Shown piece by piece: positions 23,813-43,899 of a stretch of DNA of 64,000 nt. Location of the stretch: the NCBI GenBank assembly GCA_036435485.1, contig CM071598.1, forward strand, positions 40,686,501 to 40,750,500, in the 5' to 3' direction. Origin of the DNA: Saposhnikovia divaricata. Lineage: Eukaryota > Streptophyta > Magnoliopsida > Apiales > Apiaceae. The notes under the pieces are model-generated. The model was not told the DNA's origin. It made no database searches and saw only the letters and a list, made by a program, of their open reading frames with translations. A program made the translations under genes and the position numbers. How positions within the stretch are numbered: the first letter of the stretch is position 1; each line of letters begins with the position of its first letter.

Positions 23813-23832
23813 TTTTGCGGTGTGTTGACTAA
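23811..23832 (+). other. Recombination scar: copia host sequence inside the nested element
   Basis: The 22 bp AATTTTGCGGTGTGTTGAC + TAA are identical to 18148-18169, the copia sequence including the ACTAA target that precedes the left LTR. Here they sit between gag and the right LTR, where a primer binding site should be. This is best explained by a tandem duplication or unequal exchange after insertion. Confidence 0.9.
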
Positions 23833-24953
23833 TGATGTGTAAAATAACTGCAAGCGCACAGTGTTTAGTTGTAGTAAATACAGATCGATCCTCAGAGACT
23901 ACGAATTTTCAAAACTCTGATAATTAAATCAGGCGAACTAGACAAATAGGTTTGAGATGAGTTTTAATTAACCTAATTAAACTAATTAATAAAGATTATC
24001 AAATAATATGGAAAACCAAGGAATCCGAATCCATTAATCAATCACAATTAATATTCAACTCGACCTAAATAAATTCTCTTTCCTTCACAAATAAGGTATA
24101 ACAATTAACGAGACAAGCATATACTATGAAACTTGTTATCTAACAATAACCTATCAAAACTTCAAGGAGCAAGCATAGGCTATGAAAAATAAATCCGGTA
24201 ACAATAATATATCAAAATCACTTTGTTAATCGAACAATTAAGCACCAAGAAAAATAATGAGAATCAACTAATAGGAACGAGAAGAGATCAAAAGTAATTA
24301 AATCAACTTCATCTTCATCCTAGGGCAAGAAAATTAGCTACTCATAATTATAGAATTAACGAAACAATTGCACATTAAGAACATGACACTATCGAATAAA
24401 AAAAACTAAATACTTGAATAAGAAAATCACAACTGACAAATTAATACTAAACCTAAGACAAACAAAAAAACCTAAGACAAAACAAACTTGATATATTAAA
24501 CTAGTGTTGGATAAATAAGCTGCCAAGCTAAACGCCGGAGAAATAACAACGAACCAGTATTAAATAAAATCTGCTTGAATTGAAAGACAAATAAATTTAT
24601 TCCTACTCCTAATTATCAGATCTAAATTGGTGTCTAAAATTGGTGTTCCAAATACAAGAGATAAGGCCATATATATAGGGAAAAATATTGGGTTTGGCCC
24701 CTTTGATTACAATCCAATCTTGAATATAATTTCTTCAATTTCCTTTTCTTCTCGGATAAGTATTCGATTTTTCCTCCAATTTCCTTGACTTCAAGTATTT
24801 TCCACCTCCTTTCCCTTTTTGCACCTTTTCCTGCTTGAAATTTGTTTTTATTTATTTTCCTACAAAACAAAATAAAACAATTTATTAATTAATAAAATTA
24901 CGAAAACTAACATAAAATAGGTATTAAAAATATGATGAATTATGACCCTATCA
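23833..24953 (-). repeat. 5' LTR of the nested gypsy element
   Basis: It is 1121 bp with TGATGTG...CCCTATCA on the plus strand, followed by ACTAA. It is longer than the left LTR by insertions around 24300 and 24465, where CCTAAGACAAA is repeated. Confidence 0.9.
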
Positions 24954-24958
24954 ACTAA

Positions 24959-27408
24959 GGACCAGTTTAGATACTTCATTACCTTTATAGATGATAGTAG
25001 TAGATACTGTTATGTTTATTTACTTAGACATAAGGATGAAGCACTTAGTAAATTCATTATATATAAAACTGAAGTAGAAAAACAAACTATTAAGGTACCT
25101 AAACGGTTGAGATCTGATAGAGGTGGTGAGTATACGACTAACGCTTTTAATGAATTTTGTGCAAGCAATGGTATAGTTCATGAAGTTACCTCACCATACA
25201 CACCTGAGTCTAATGGGGTTGCTGAACGAAAGAACAGAACTTTTAAAGATATGATTAATAGTATGCTTATTAATTCTGGGTTGCCTAAATACATGTGGGG
25301 AGAGGCTTAGAATACGGCTTGCCATATTCTGAATAGAGTCCCTCTGAAACACATGGATAAGACACCCTATGAGTTATGGAAGAGCAAGAAGACTAGTCTT
25401 TAAGTATCTTCGTGTGTGGGGGTGCCTTGCTAAGGTACTTGTTCCTGAACACAAGAGAAAGAAACTAGGTCCTAAGACTGTTGATTGTATCTTTCTGGGC
25501 TATCTTGAGACTACTACAGCTATGAGATTTTTAGTGTTAAAATCTGACATAGATGGTATAGTAGCAAACACAATAGTTGAATTTCGTGATGCTACATTCT
25601 TTGAGGATGTTTACCCTATGAAGACTGGTATGCCTCAAGATACTTTTAATGAAGATCCTACTCACACATCGAGTTCTATTCCTGATCATGTGGAAAAGAT
25701 GACAAATGCGGGGGCGGAACCTAGTAGTAGCTCTACTCCTAAGGAGATAGAGGAACCACGAAGAAGTAAGCGTGCAAAGGTAGTCAAGGATTTTGGAAGT
25801 GATTTCATCACTTACAATGTCGAGGACGAACCTTTAACTTTCCGACAAGCTATGGATTCTTCAGAGTCTAGGCACTGGAAGGGCGCTGTAAAGAGTGAAA
25901 TTGACTCTATTGTTTCTAACGGAACATGGGAGTTAGTTGATCTCCCTCCTGGGTGTTCTATTATCGGGTGCAGATTGATCTTTAAAAGGAAGTTAAACCC
26001 TGACGGCTCAATAGATAAGTACAAAGCTAGACTGGTAGCTAAGGGTTTTAAGCAAAATGAGGGAATTGACTACTTTGATACATACTCTCCTGTAGCTAGA
26101 ATGACAACAATCCGAATGCTTATAGCATTGGCTTCCGTACATGGTCTTATCATCCATCAAATGGATGTAAAGACAGCTTTTCTTCATGGTGAACTTGAAG
26201 AAGAGATTTATATGGATCAGCCTGAGGGATTTGTTGCATCTGGTAACAAAAGGAAAGTATGTAAGTTGATCAAATCCATCTATGGCTTGAAACAAGCTCC
26301 TAGGGATTGGCATAAAAAGTTTGATGAAACTGTGTTACCGTTCAGTTATGATATTAATGAAAGTGACAAGTGTGTCTACACCAAAGTTAAAGGTAGTGAG
26401 TGTGTCATCTTGTGCCTATATGTAGATGACATATTACTGTTTGGAACCAATATTGAGATTATTAACGAGACAAAAGCTTTCTTGAAAAGGCATTTTGAAA
26501 TGAAGGATATGTGCGAGGCTAGTGTGATTCTTGGTCTCAAGCTGACTCAGTCAGCTGAGGGAATAACATTATCACAGTCTCATTATATAGAGAAATCTAT
26601 ACTTGAGAAATATGGTTATTCACAGTGTAGAATCGCTAGTACACTCTATGATCCTAAATTTGCCCTTGTTAAGAATACTTCAGGAGTACCTGTGTCTCAG
26701 TTAAGGTATTATCATATTATAGGGAGCTTGCAGTATCTTGCTAACTGTACTAGACCAGATATTTCATACTCTGTGTCTAAGTTGGCTAGATATACAAGCT
26801 GTCCAAACAGAACTCATTGGGATGCTCTTGATAGAGTACTTAGATATCTGAAAGGCACAATGTACCTTAGTTTACACTATAGGAGATTTCCTGGTGTACT
26901 TGAGGGGTACAGTGATGCAAGTTGGATATCTAAGAAGTCTGGTTCCAATGGAGTGACTGGATACGTGTTCACCTTAGCAGGTTGAGCAATATCCTGGAAG
27001 TCGACCAAACAGACTATAGTAACTCGGTCTACTTTTGAGGCTGAGTTGTGTGCACTTGATGCCACGGGGACAGAGGCTTAATGGTTACACGGACTTATGT
27101 CCGTGATACCTGTAGTAAGCAGACCGCTTCCTGCGATTGCTATTCATTATGATAGTAAAACAACTATCGACAAGATTAGCAGTAAAAAGTATAATGCTAA
27201 GACAAAGAGGCACATCCAAGTTAGACTAAAGTCTATAAGGGGTTTAGTGTTTGATAGGATTATAGCTGTAGAGTTCATAGGAACTCAGAATAATATAGCT
27301 GATCCTTTGACTAAAGGACTGGAACCTGCAGTGGTCCTTAAGTCAAGGTTGGGGATGGGGCTATCAACCAGTAATAGTTCATCATCAGTGGGAACCCAAT
27401 ACACATGA
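24959..27408 (+). pseudogene. pol: copia Pol: integrase core, reverse transcriptase, RNase H (broken)
   Basis: Integrase continues directly after the nested insertion with FITFIDDSSRYCYVYLL, LRSDRGGEYT (second Asp) and ESNGVAERKNRT (Glu). An in-frame TAG at 25308 and a frame change near 25370 interrupt it. Reverse transcriptase spans about 25830-26560, with WELVDLPPG, KARLVAKGFKQ, QMDVKTAFLHGELEEEIYM and the catalytic CLYVDDILLF (about 26410). RNase H follows (SDASW near 26920) with stops at 26983 and about 27079 and a further frame change, ending NNIADPLTKGLEP. One stop replaces a Trp codon, as expected from C-to-T decay of methylated DNA. The copy cannot encode a working polymerase. Confidence 0.9.
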
Positions 27409-27932
27409 GAGGAGATCCCTTGAAGTGTATTCAATGTGGTAATAACAAGCTGTAAGGATGAATTGGTAGTACCTTTGCTACACAGATGATACTGTTGTAT
27501 CTGAGTTTATCCCCTGTAAACCTAGAAGGTACTGACACTGCTAGTAAGCAAGAGTTATTATAACTCTGAATGGGGTCAAGTCATTCGACGAGATGGTAGC
27601 AGTACATCTCTGGATATGCCCAGCTAAGCGAATGTAATTGTGTGGTCACAATTAGAGGAAATGGTTATTCCTCGAAGCATTCGACGAACAGGATCGAGAC
27701 AAGACCATTAATGTCTCAAAGCCGTAGATTGGCACCATAGCCTTTGACTTGTCGTCGTCTATGGAACATGGTTACACCAAACGGATTAAGATTCAAGGTG
27801 AAACATTCCATCTGAATCCGGTAATCATCGAAGTAGGGGACTCAGGAGGGTTCAAACCCGGAAGGGTACCGACTCTGAAAAACAAGTCATGATGAAAAAC
27901 CTGAAGCATTTCTGTATGGATTTGTGGGGGAT
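27409..27932 (+). other. copia 3' untranslated region and polypurine tract
   Basis: There is no ORF between the RNase H end and the LTR. TTGTGGGGGAT immediately before 27933 is the likely polypurine tract. Confidence 0.7.
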
Positions 27933-28393
27933 TGTTAGAAAATGGAGTTTTGAGAGCATAAGTATTTTATGTTCTTGATGTTAATTCCGAATTTTAACGA
28001 TTGGAAATTGTTCCTTGCTATGAGGACTTAAATTTTCATATATGGGTCTAAGTAATTTTCTTAGTGAAATCCATAGAGAAATAGAGTTGAAGTGGGTAGC
28101 TTGAAAGAGCTTGAAAAAGAGAATGTGTATTTGTTCCACATTGAAATAAATAAAAGGGGTTTTTGGCTTTATATAGAATCACACACATGGGTAGTGTACA
28201 ACTACTAAGGTGTATGATGGTGCATGGTGTTACTGTGTGCTTCACGCGCGTGCCGCCGCCGCCCGCCTCGCCACGCCACGTCTCGACTCGACTCGGGTCG
28301 GCTCGATCGAAGGGCGATTTGGGCGAATGTCTCGGTGTCTCGGGTACGCGAGGCGACCTGGGCGAGGGATTTTATTTATGTGTTTAATTAATA

Positions 28394-28526
<133 letters not shown>

Positions 28527-28578
28527 CAATTAGGATCAGTACTTGGAATAAATCAGGAACTGATCAGACATCTAATCC

Positions 28579-28704
28579 TGATGGATGAAATCCTGACGGT
28601 AATACTGATGGGCCAAATCTTGATGGATGAAATCCTGACGGTAATACTGATGGGCCAAATCTTGATGGATGAAATCCTGACGGTACCAGATCCTGATGAT
28701 GATC
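28579..28704. repeat. 42-bp tandem repeat, three copies
   Basis: Units start at 28579, 28621 and 28663, each beginning TGATGGATGAAATCCTGACG. The third is diverged in its second half. It lies within the copia LTR. Confidence 0.85.
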
Positions 28705-28776
28705 AAATACTGATGGCCATCAGATCCTGACGGATGAAGAATCCTGATACCTGATTTTGGCTTGGACAGAATTTGA

Positions 28777-28822
<46 letters not shown>

Positions 28823-29497
28823 TTATTAATTTAAATAGAAACTGATATGTGTGGATAATATATATATATACGTAACTGTTACGATTTATTTAATTAAAAA
28901 TCAGCTGTTACAGCCGTTTTGATTATATTAAATCGACCGTTTCATTCTTATTAAATGGAATGGGGGTTACAATATTGATGAGGGTGGTATCAGTTACGTT
29001 TGGCCTCTCCTATAAATTGAGAGCTAAGCTGCTGATTTTAGATACACCACACCCTACATTCTCTTCTCCTCTCTACACTCTTTTCACCCTCCTGTCCGTA
29101 ATTTCTCTGTGCTTGTGAAGTGGGTTTTTCTGGCGACTGAGGTGCTAGTCGAAGTTGAGTTTTCTGATTTACTGTGATCATATAGCTCGGAGCTGTTTTA
29201 TCCTGGGAGAGGTGTTGCAAGCATCCCGACACAGTGTAAGTGGGGGCAATTATCTCTTCAAGAGCAGTCAGGACTTCGAGCAAATCCTGACGACTCAGCT
29301 GGTTTTTCTACTTGTGTGATATACTATTATAGCTATGGCTACTGGTATGTCTACTTTCTTTCCTTCGTTCTTACAGTTACTGATATGCATGTTTTATACC
29401 TTCGTGTTTTGTTTCGTTAATTGTTTGCTTGGCCTTAGCTTGTTAAATACTTTATATAACTGCCTCTATGTTGCTGTATTAGTTAATATTTCCAACA

Positions 29498-29775
29498 GTA
29501 TCATCATCTGATACGGCGTTTCGTGTGCCGCAACATCGAGATACGGCGTTTGGTGTAACGTATTAGGTTAAAAGTTTAATACCCCTAGCGGGGCCTATAA
29601 GAGTATCAGCACTGATACGGCGTTTCGTGTGAAGTATCAACGCTGATACGGCACACCAAACGCCGTATTAGCTGCTGATACGGCACACTAAACGCCGTAT
29701 CAGTTGCTGATACGGCACACGAAACGCTGTATTAGCCACTGATACTTCACACAAAACGCCGTATTAGATCGGTAA
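29498..29775. repeat. Palindrome array with CTGATACGGC...GCCGTATYAG units
   Basis: It adjoins the copia LTR. The right half has four hairpin units starting at 29643, 29675, 29706 and 29739 (31-33-bp spacing), each about CTGATACGGCACAC plus AAACGCCGTATTAG. The left half has the same words inverted (GATACGGCGTTTCGTGTG at about 29509 and 29616). No protein coding is visible. Its architecture recalls 14327-14655 with a different word. Confidence 0.8.
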
Positions 29776-29904
29776 ATATGGTTAGACATGCTCAAATATG
29801 ATTATTTTGGTAATTTTCTCTATTATATACTAACTTGATAAATATTAGTTTTTTTATATTTAGAAAATAATTAAACTCCTAGTTCACGAAACATGTATAC
29901 AGTA

Positions 29905-30101
29905 CTCCCTCCGTCCCAATGAATTATATACATTGGGGAATGGGGGTGTTTTTTTTTGTATAAAAATAGAACAATCCTATTTTTATACAAAAAAAGAAAA
30001 TTTTAAAAATAAGTTATGGAACTATACTAATTATGCACCTTAAAATGCGTGTTAGAAATGAATATGCTTAAAAAACGTATATAAATGAATGAGAGCGAGA
30101 G
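29905..30101. mobile_element. Stowaway-like MITE (197 bp), upstream of the TEX2-like gene
   Basis: It begins CTCCCTCCGTCCCAATG after TA and ends in a degenerate inverse (GAGAGCGAGAG) before TA. It lies about 360 bp upstream of the ATG at 30462. Confidence 0.65.
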
Positions 30102-30461
30102 TATTAATTTAGCATTGAATATTGAATATGTTTTAATATTCGAATCTTTTCTAGAATCCCCGACCCGGTTGAAACAAACTGGGAAGGAGGCACCCTATAT
30201 AACGACCCAAGTACACCCACTAAGATTACAGTATCAAAAAGGTGGCCCATGACTTTCCCCCAGTTTCCACTCTTTTCTATCTCTTGAATTCTAAAATTTC
30301 AAATTCCATTCCTCCACGCACTTTATTCTTGTTTTTAGTCCTTTTCACACCCAAAGTTCCATTCTTTTCTTAATTATTTCCCCTTACAACAAAACAAAAA
30401 CTACCCTATTCATTCATAAAATCCAGTACTCATTTTCAAATGTGCTCCACCACATAAAATT

Positions 30462-38203
<7,742 letters not shown>

Positions 38204-39220
38204 TAAAATCTCATAATATGCATGAGGAGTTGCAGAACACGGTTTAAGATGTACAATTCCGTAATCGTCTGAATTAAAGCGATCAAGTCATTCACCCAAA
38301 ATTCAAGACTTTAGGCAAAGGTTAGTAAGAGATGCATCAGAAGTTTCAGTTATTGATTCTGCAACTGGTATGTCATCTTGCAGTCCAATCCAGACCCGTA
38401 AATACTATTATGTTTTATATAATTCTCCTTACACAGAAAACAATCATTTTAAAAGAAGATTAGCTTTAGCATATTGATCTTTTTGTACACCTGAATAAAG
38501 ATAGCGCATGTCTTCCTCTTGTCACCCTCAATGCGTCCCAAGTGAAGCATTATATACTCTCTATTTTTATGTACATATTCACGTTTTACATGCTAAGTTG
38601 TAATCTGATCCACTTCAGATATCTTTCTCACTTTCTGTACAAGTGCAAAAAGAAGAGCAAAAATGAAGTAATGAGTCTTCTTAGAGAGATTAGACTTCGT
38701 CCAGGGAGTAATCCCCTGTAATAGGAAATTATGAGAAAGTGTGATGGTCAGATAACTATTTAGATGCATTAAAATAAGATATAATTTTTGATAAGTAAGA
38801 AATTAATTTTGTAAAATAGAAGTATAATTACAAATGTTAAATTATAGTAATATGTTGATATACTCAGCATTTCAATTTTGAAGTATAATTCTCTTAGATT
38901 TGTGTAAACTATATGATGTAGGACAAACAAGAAAAACTATAAAAAGGATAGATGTTTGTGGATTAACCGCAGAAAATCCACATTTAAGGTGTTATCCCTA
39001 GAGTTTCTCAATCGCATAAGAGAAGGATTTGTTAGGATCGCAACCCATAACAAAAGAGAAACAATTCTCAATTCAATAATCAATCAAAGTCCCTTTAATA
39101 ATGATATTACATCTCCTTATATAAGAGGAGTAAAACCATAAACTTGGCCAACAAGTAAAAATCTTCCTAATAAAGGAAATAAATCTTTTTTTTATTCTCT
39201 ACCATATTCCATAATATTCC

Positions 39221-39286
<66 letters not shown>

Positions 39287-39425
39287 CTATATAATCAGTT
39301 ACAATTATATCTATTCCTAAACAGTAACATAAAATAAATGTAAATTAATACTATTATTCTTCGTTCTGCATCACTATAAATCCTAAACACACTTGATAAC
39401 ACAGTCAAGAGGATTAGTATGGCAA
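38204..39425. other. Intergenic: 3' flank of the TEX2-like gene and a possible LTR remnant
   Basis: The first few hundred bases are probably 3' UTR. Around 39028, TGTTAGGATCGCAACC with a minus-strand TATATAAG at about 39115-39125 looks like the start of a minus-strand LTR, but no partner was seen. An (AT)n tract occupies about 39228-39280. Confidence 0.45.
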
Positions 39426-39435
39426 TTATATTTAA

Positions 39436-40961
39436 GAGCCAGTTGCATTTCGGTGGCTATAGTTACCACCGATTTACAAAAAAGTGGCTGTACTTTATAT
39501 TTTACACATCGATGGCTATACTTTCATTTTAAACGGCATTTTGGTGGCTACCGTTAACCATACTAATAGAGTTGACGGCGATATAGACCTAGTTGTAATA
39601 AGATAAAATTATCGAGGGTAGGAATGGTATTTCACCATTATACACATATATACGATCTCATTTCCCTCCAATTCACATATCTAATCGTCATTTAGGGGAT
39701 TAGGGTTCCTTCGCACCTCTTTTCTATCTCATTCAAGCAACTATAATCATGGACTGGTTTATGAGAAAACGAGAAGATATGCATATTTATGGTCAAAGAG
39801 AGTGCCCTAATTACACAAGTATGTGTAGTCATGTTTGTATGTATAATCTAATTCGTAAATATGCATGTGGTACTGTAAAAATTGGGGCTTTCATGTTTTT
39901 ATGGGTTTGATATTTACAGATATGTAAATATTTAGGCCTTTTAATATTTACAGATATGTAAATATTTAGGCCTTTTAATATTATAGGCCTCCAAAATAGG
40001 TCTCCACACACATATTCATTTTGAGGCATGTTGTACTTAATTACACTCAACGTTTAAATACATGAATTTATTATCTTAAATATTCAGGTTATATATTATC
40101 ATAAACCTATTTATGGCACTCTGTAATCAAACATTGGGCACAATATTATTTTGAGATAATTTTTGGAAGATCTCTATTTTCTATTTTTACTTTAGGCCTC
40201 TAAATGCATAGAATCGCCCCTCTATGTATACAGGGGTTCGATTAACATTATGTGAATCTAACATTAACGGTGTTCCTGCATCCAAAATACATTTACATGT
40301 AAGTTAGCAAGTTTAGTCCACGAATATGTCAACATTTGTTAGTGCTTTTCTCACCTTCCACGGAATTTTAAAAATAAATTTGTCTACAACTATACTTATA
40401 TTTCATAGTTTATCAGGTAATAGTGCTCGAGTCTTGATCAGTCGCATTTAGCACATATCTGGCGTTAACGAAATGATCATACGAAAGCATATCTGTAAAA
40501 ATCAAACCCATAAAAACATGAAAGCCCCAATTTTTACAGTACCACATGCATATTTACGAATTAGATTATACATACCTGTGTAATTAGGGCACTCTCTTTG
40601 ATCATAAATATGCATATCTTCTCGTTTTTTCATAAACCATTCCATGATTATAGCTGCTTGAATGAGATAGAAAAGAGGTGCGAAGGAACCCTGATCCCCT
40701 AAATGACGATTAGATATGTGAATTGGAGGGAAATGAGATCGTATATGTGTGTATAATGGTGAAATACCATTCCTACCCTCGATAATTTTATCTTATTATA
40801 ACTAGGTCTATATCGCCGTCAACTCTGTTAGTATGGTTAATGGTAGCCATCAAAATGCCGTTTAAAATGAAAGTATAGCCACCGATATGATGTGAAATAT
40901 AAAGTACAACCACTTTTTTATAAACCGGTGGTAACTATAGCCACCGAAATGCAACTGGCTC
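39436..40961. mobile_element. Mutator-like element with ~480-bp TIRs and 9-10-bp target duplication
   Basis: The inverted repeats cover 39436-39924 and 40489-40961, starting GAGCCAGTTGCATTTCGGTGG. TTATATTTAA flanks both sides (39426-39435, 40962-40971), the duplication size of Mutator-like elements. The middle (39925-40488) has a short direct repeat (TTTACAGATATGTAAATATT) and no coding sequence. Each TIR contains a leader-like stretch and an ATG exon pointing inward. No transposase is present, so it is non-autonomous. Confidence 0.88.
39750..39818 (+). other. Putative first exon within the left TIR of the MULE
   Basis: From ATG at 39750 the frame encodes MDWFMRKREDMHIYGQRECP..., ending at a GTATGT donor-like site near 39819. 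It is preceded by a CT-rich leader with TTAGGGTT. The right TIR (minus strand, ATG at about 40645, donor GTATGT near 40577) encodes nearly the same peptide with three conservative changes. No downstream exon lies in the element. It may be a captured gene 5' end or a remnant of the element's own gene. Confidence 0.5.
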
Positions 40962-40971
40962 TTATATTTAA

Positions 40972-41360
40972 TTTAGACACATTTAGGCATCATTTCGGCG
41001 ATGTTCCATAATTGTGTAAGAGAGAGGCTAGAGTTACCAAAATCGTTCCCAATAAAGTTTTCAAATATTGAGTTGTTAGAATATTGGTCTGTTTGGAAAA
41101 TCTTATTTTTCATAAATAAGTTACTTATTCTGAAAAAAGTACGTAAATACATATTTTTTTTTAAATAAGTAACTTATTTTTGCAAGATAATGAATGTTAA
41201 ACTTTCCACTCACATTTTTTTCTAAAAAGAATATGTAAATATGAAATTTTTTTCCGAATAAGTAATTTATAAACTACTTATAAGGGGGCAAACGGTGCCA
41301 TTATTGACTATTTTTTCATAAATGTGATGGACCTCTCGTGCATACATATAATTCCATAAA
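40972..41360. other. Gene-free spacer between the MULE and the CACTA element
   Basis: AT-rich, with repeated AATAAGTAACTTATTT-type words in both orientations (about 41120-41270) that may be a decayed MITE. No ORF is supported. Confidence 0.5.
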
Positions 41361-41437
41361 CACTACAAGAAATCCCGGTTTTGGCGACGGAAAATTCCGT
41401 CGGCAAGGTTTTCCGTAGTTATATTGAATATTTTGGC

Positions 41438-43725
41438 TTAGATGATTTTATTGTTCCCCTGGTCTATCTGCTGACAACGTCGGGACCGCAGTAAATGAAA
41501 AAAAATATCATAGCTTACCGGACATTTCTGGACTGTCACTTCCATTGAATCAAATAATGCAGGTGGAAATATACGCTCTAACTTGCAAAGTATGACCGGA
41601 ATCTGTTCTTCAAGTCTACGCATTTCACTGACCTTCAAAGTAGCAGAAGTTAGGTCTTTGAAAAAAAGGCTCAATTCGGTCAAACATTCCCAAACACTAG
41701 TAGGCAACAATTCTCGAAAAGCAATCGGGATAAGTCTTTGCATGAACACATGACAATCATGACTTTTCATTCCAAATAACTTGTATTTTTTTATGTCGAT
41801 GCAACGACCCATGTTTGACACATATCCATCTGGAAATTTCAAATCCTTCAACCAATGACATACTGCTTCTTTGCCTTTCTTGTCTAAACTATGGCATGCT
41901 TTTGGATACTTTTGTGTTGATTCATCAAATGCTAACTCGGGTCTTCGACAAATGGATGCAATATCAGCTCTTGCTTTCGCATTATCTTTGGTTTTACCTT
42001 CGATGGCCATGATGGTGTTGAAAAAAATTTCAAACACATTCTTTTCAATATGCATAACATCAAGATTATGTCTAATAGATAATGTCCTCTAATATGGCAA
42101 ATCCCAGAAGATACTTCGTTTTTTCCATCCACATTTATAAGTCTTGATGATTTTAGCATTGTGTTCCTCACTTCCCACTTCAGTAATTTTCATCAACCCA
42201 AGTGACTCAATCTCCTGCAATACATCTTCACCTGTTCGTATAGGTGGGGCTATTTCTAACACTATTTTTCCCTTGGTAAACCAATTTTTATTCTTTCGAA
42301 AGGGATGATTAGAAGGTAGAAACTTTCGGTGATTATCAAACCATGTTGGCTTTCCACCATGCGAAAGATTATAAGCATCATGATCGTGAGCACAATGTGG
42401 ACAAGTTAAATGACCAGCAGTTGTCCATCCAGATAACATCGACATAGCAGGGAAGTCACTGATAGTCCACATCAATGCAACTCTCATTTGAAAATTTTGT
42501 TTCAAAGAAATATCCCATGTCTCAATTCCAACTTCCCACAACATTTTTAACTCAGCAATTAACGGTTGGAGATAAACATCTATCTTTTGCTTTGGATTTT
42601 TTGGACCAGGCACAAGTACAGACAAAAACATGTATGGATCTTTCTGACACATCCATGGTGGCGAATTATACGGGGTCACTATGATTGGCCAAGAAGAATA
42701 TCGACTACCTGATTGACCAAATGGTTGAAATCCATCCGGAGAAAGCCCGAGCCTAACTTTCTTGTCTCTGCAGAAAATGAAGGGTGTGCTCTATTAAATT
42801 GTCGCCACTCTTCTGAATCTGAACAATGTCGCATCACATCTTCTTCTTGATAATGTTCGGCATGCCATCTCATATGGCTCGCGGTGGCAGGTCATGCATA
42901 TAATCTCTGTAATCTTGGGGCTATTGGAAAGTATATCATCCTTTTAACAGCCACTTTCTTTTTCTCTCGGGTGGATCTGTTGACTCTAGTTTTGTACCTG
43001 GGTTGCTCACAAAATTTACATAACTCCATATGCTCATCTTCACCCCAATATATCATGCATCCCTTAACACAACAATCAATTTTCACCGAAGGAAGACCCA
43101 ATCCTTCCATATGTTTCTTTGTATCATAGAAACTACCAAAAAAATTATTGTCTTCAGGCAAGATATTTTTGATGAATTGTGATGTCTGATCATAAGCTGC
43201 TTCTGACCAATGATGATCAGATTTTAAACTCAACATTCGAGCCATGGCAGATAACTGAGAAGTGTCACAATGATCGTACAACTCCCGCTCCGAAGAATGT
43301 AATATATCATACAACTTTTGTGCTTTTTGATTCGGCATCTCTTCTGAATGTGGATTAAAGTTTGGACCGGCAATATCCATCACCATATTATACATTTGGT
43401 TATTCTCATCTCTATCCCGAAAATTAGAATAACTACTTGAGGATTGCACGACACGTTCTCTTGCAATATATGGCTCCCCATGTCGATTCCACACATAATA
43501 ATCATTAACAAATCCTTTTTTCAACAAATGCAATTTTACCGTTTTCGCATCCCAAAATCTTCCATGTTTGCATCTACTACAAGGACATTGTATGTTTGTC
43601 CCATTCATAGAAGATTCTTGAGATATGGCATGTTTTATAAATTCATCTAATCCAAGAACAAAAGCATGATTAAGAGACCCTCCACTATCCAATCTTTGAT
43701 ACATCCAAGATCTATTATTATCCAT
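41438..43725 (-). pseudogene. CACTA TNP2-like transposase, broken and C-terminally truncated
   Basis: The start ATG is at 43725. The N-terminal transposase-associated domain (SWMYQRLDSGG, CPCSRCKHG near 43570) is followed by KIDCCVKGCMIYWGEDEHM near 43050. An in-frame TGA at 42892 and a frameshift near 42760 interrupt it. The Transposase_21 core continues at 42679-42089 (NSPPWMCQKDPYMFLSVLVPG and LSGWTTAGHLTCPHCAHDH). Another in-frame stop lies at 42089. The last part (42055-41438) enters the DUF4218 region (LDVMHIEKNV, GMKSHDCHVFMQRLIP) and ends after IFPPALFDSME at a GTAAGC donor-like site near 41518. The usual downstream part is absent. It would cut at CACTA ends; this copy cannot. Confidence 0.9.
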
Positions 43726-43899
43726 ATTTATGTTATCAACAATCTACAAAAGATATAATATTAACAAAACAAATTAGAATTATCACAAATAAGATACAAA
43801 CAATCTTTATAAATAAGCTAACTTCACTAATACTAAATATGTGAGAAAAATGAAAGAAGATATGGGATTGTGTGAAAGAAAAAATGGGAGAAGAGCTAC

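Larger units (their letters stand above)
18170..24953 (-). mobile_element. Nested non-autonomous Ty3/gypsy-type element (gag-protease only)
   Basis: LTRs at 18170-19254 and 23833-24953 share TGAT...ATCA ends and are flanked by the target duplication ACTAA (18165-18169, 24954-24958). The interior carries one long minus-strand gag-protease frame but no reverse transcriptase, RNase H or integrase, so mobilisation would need enzymes in trans. The primer binding site and the gag start are missing: the right LTR is joined to gag through 22 bp of host copia sequence (23811-23832). The open 2.5-kb frame and closely similar LTRs suggest it is much younger than the copia host. Confidence 0.9.

Noticed and set aside
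29643..29770. CRISPR-like array of regularly spaced ~31-bp units
   Set aside because: This is plant nuclear DNA, the units are self-complementary, and there are no unique spacers.
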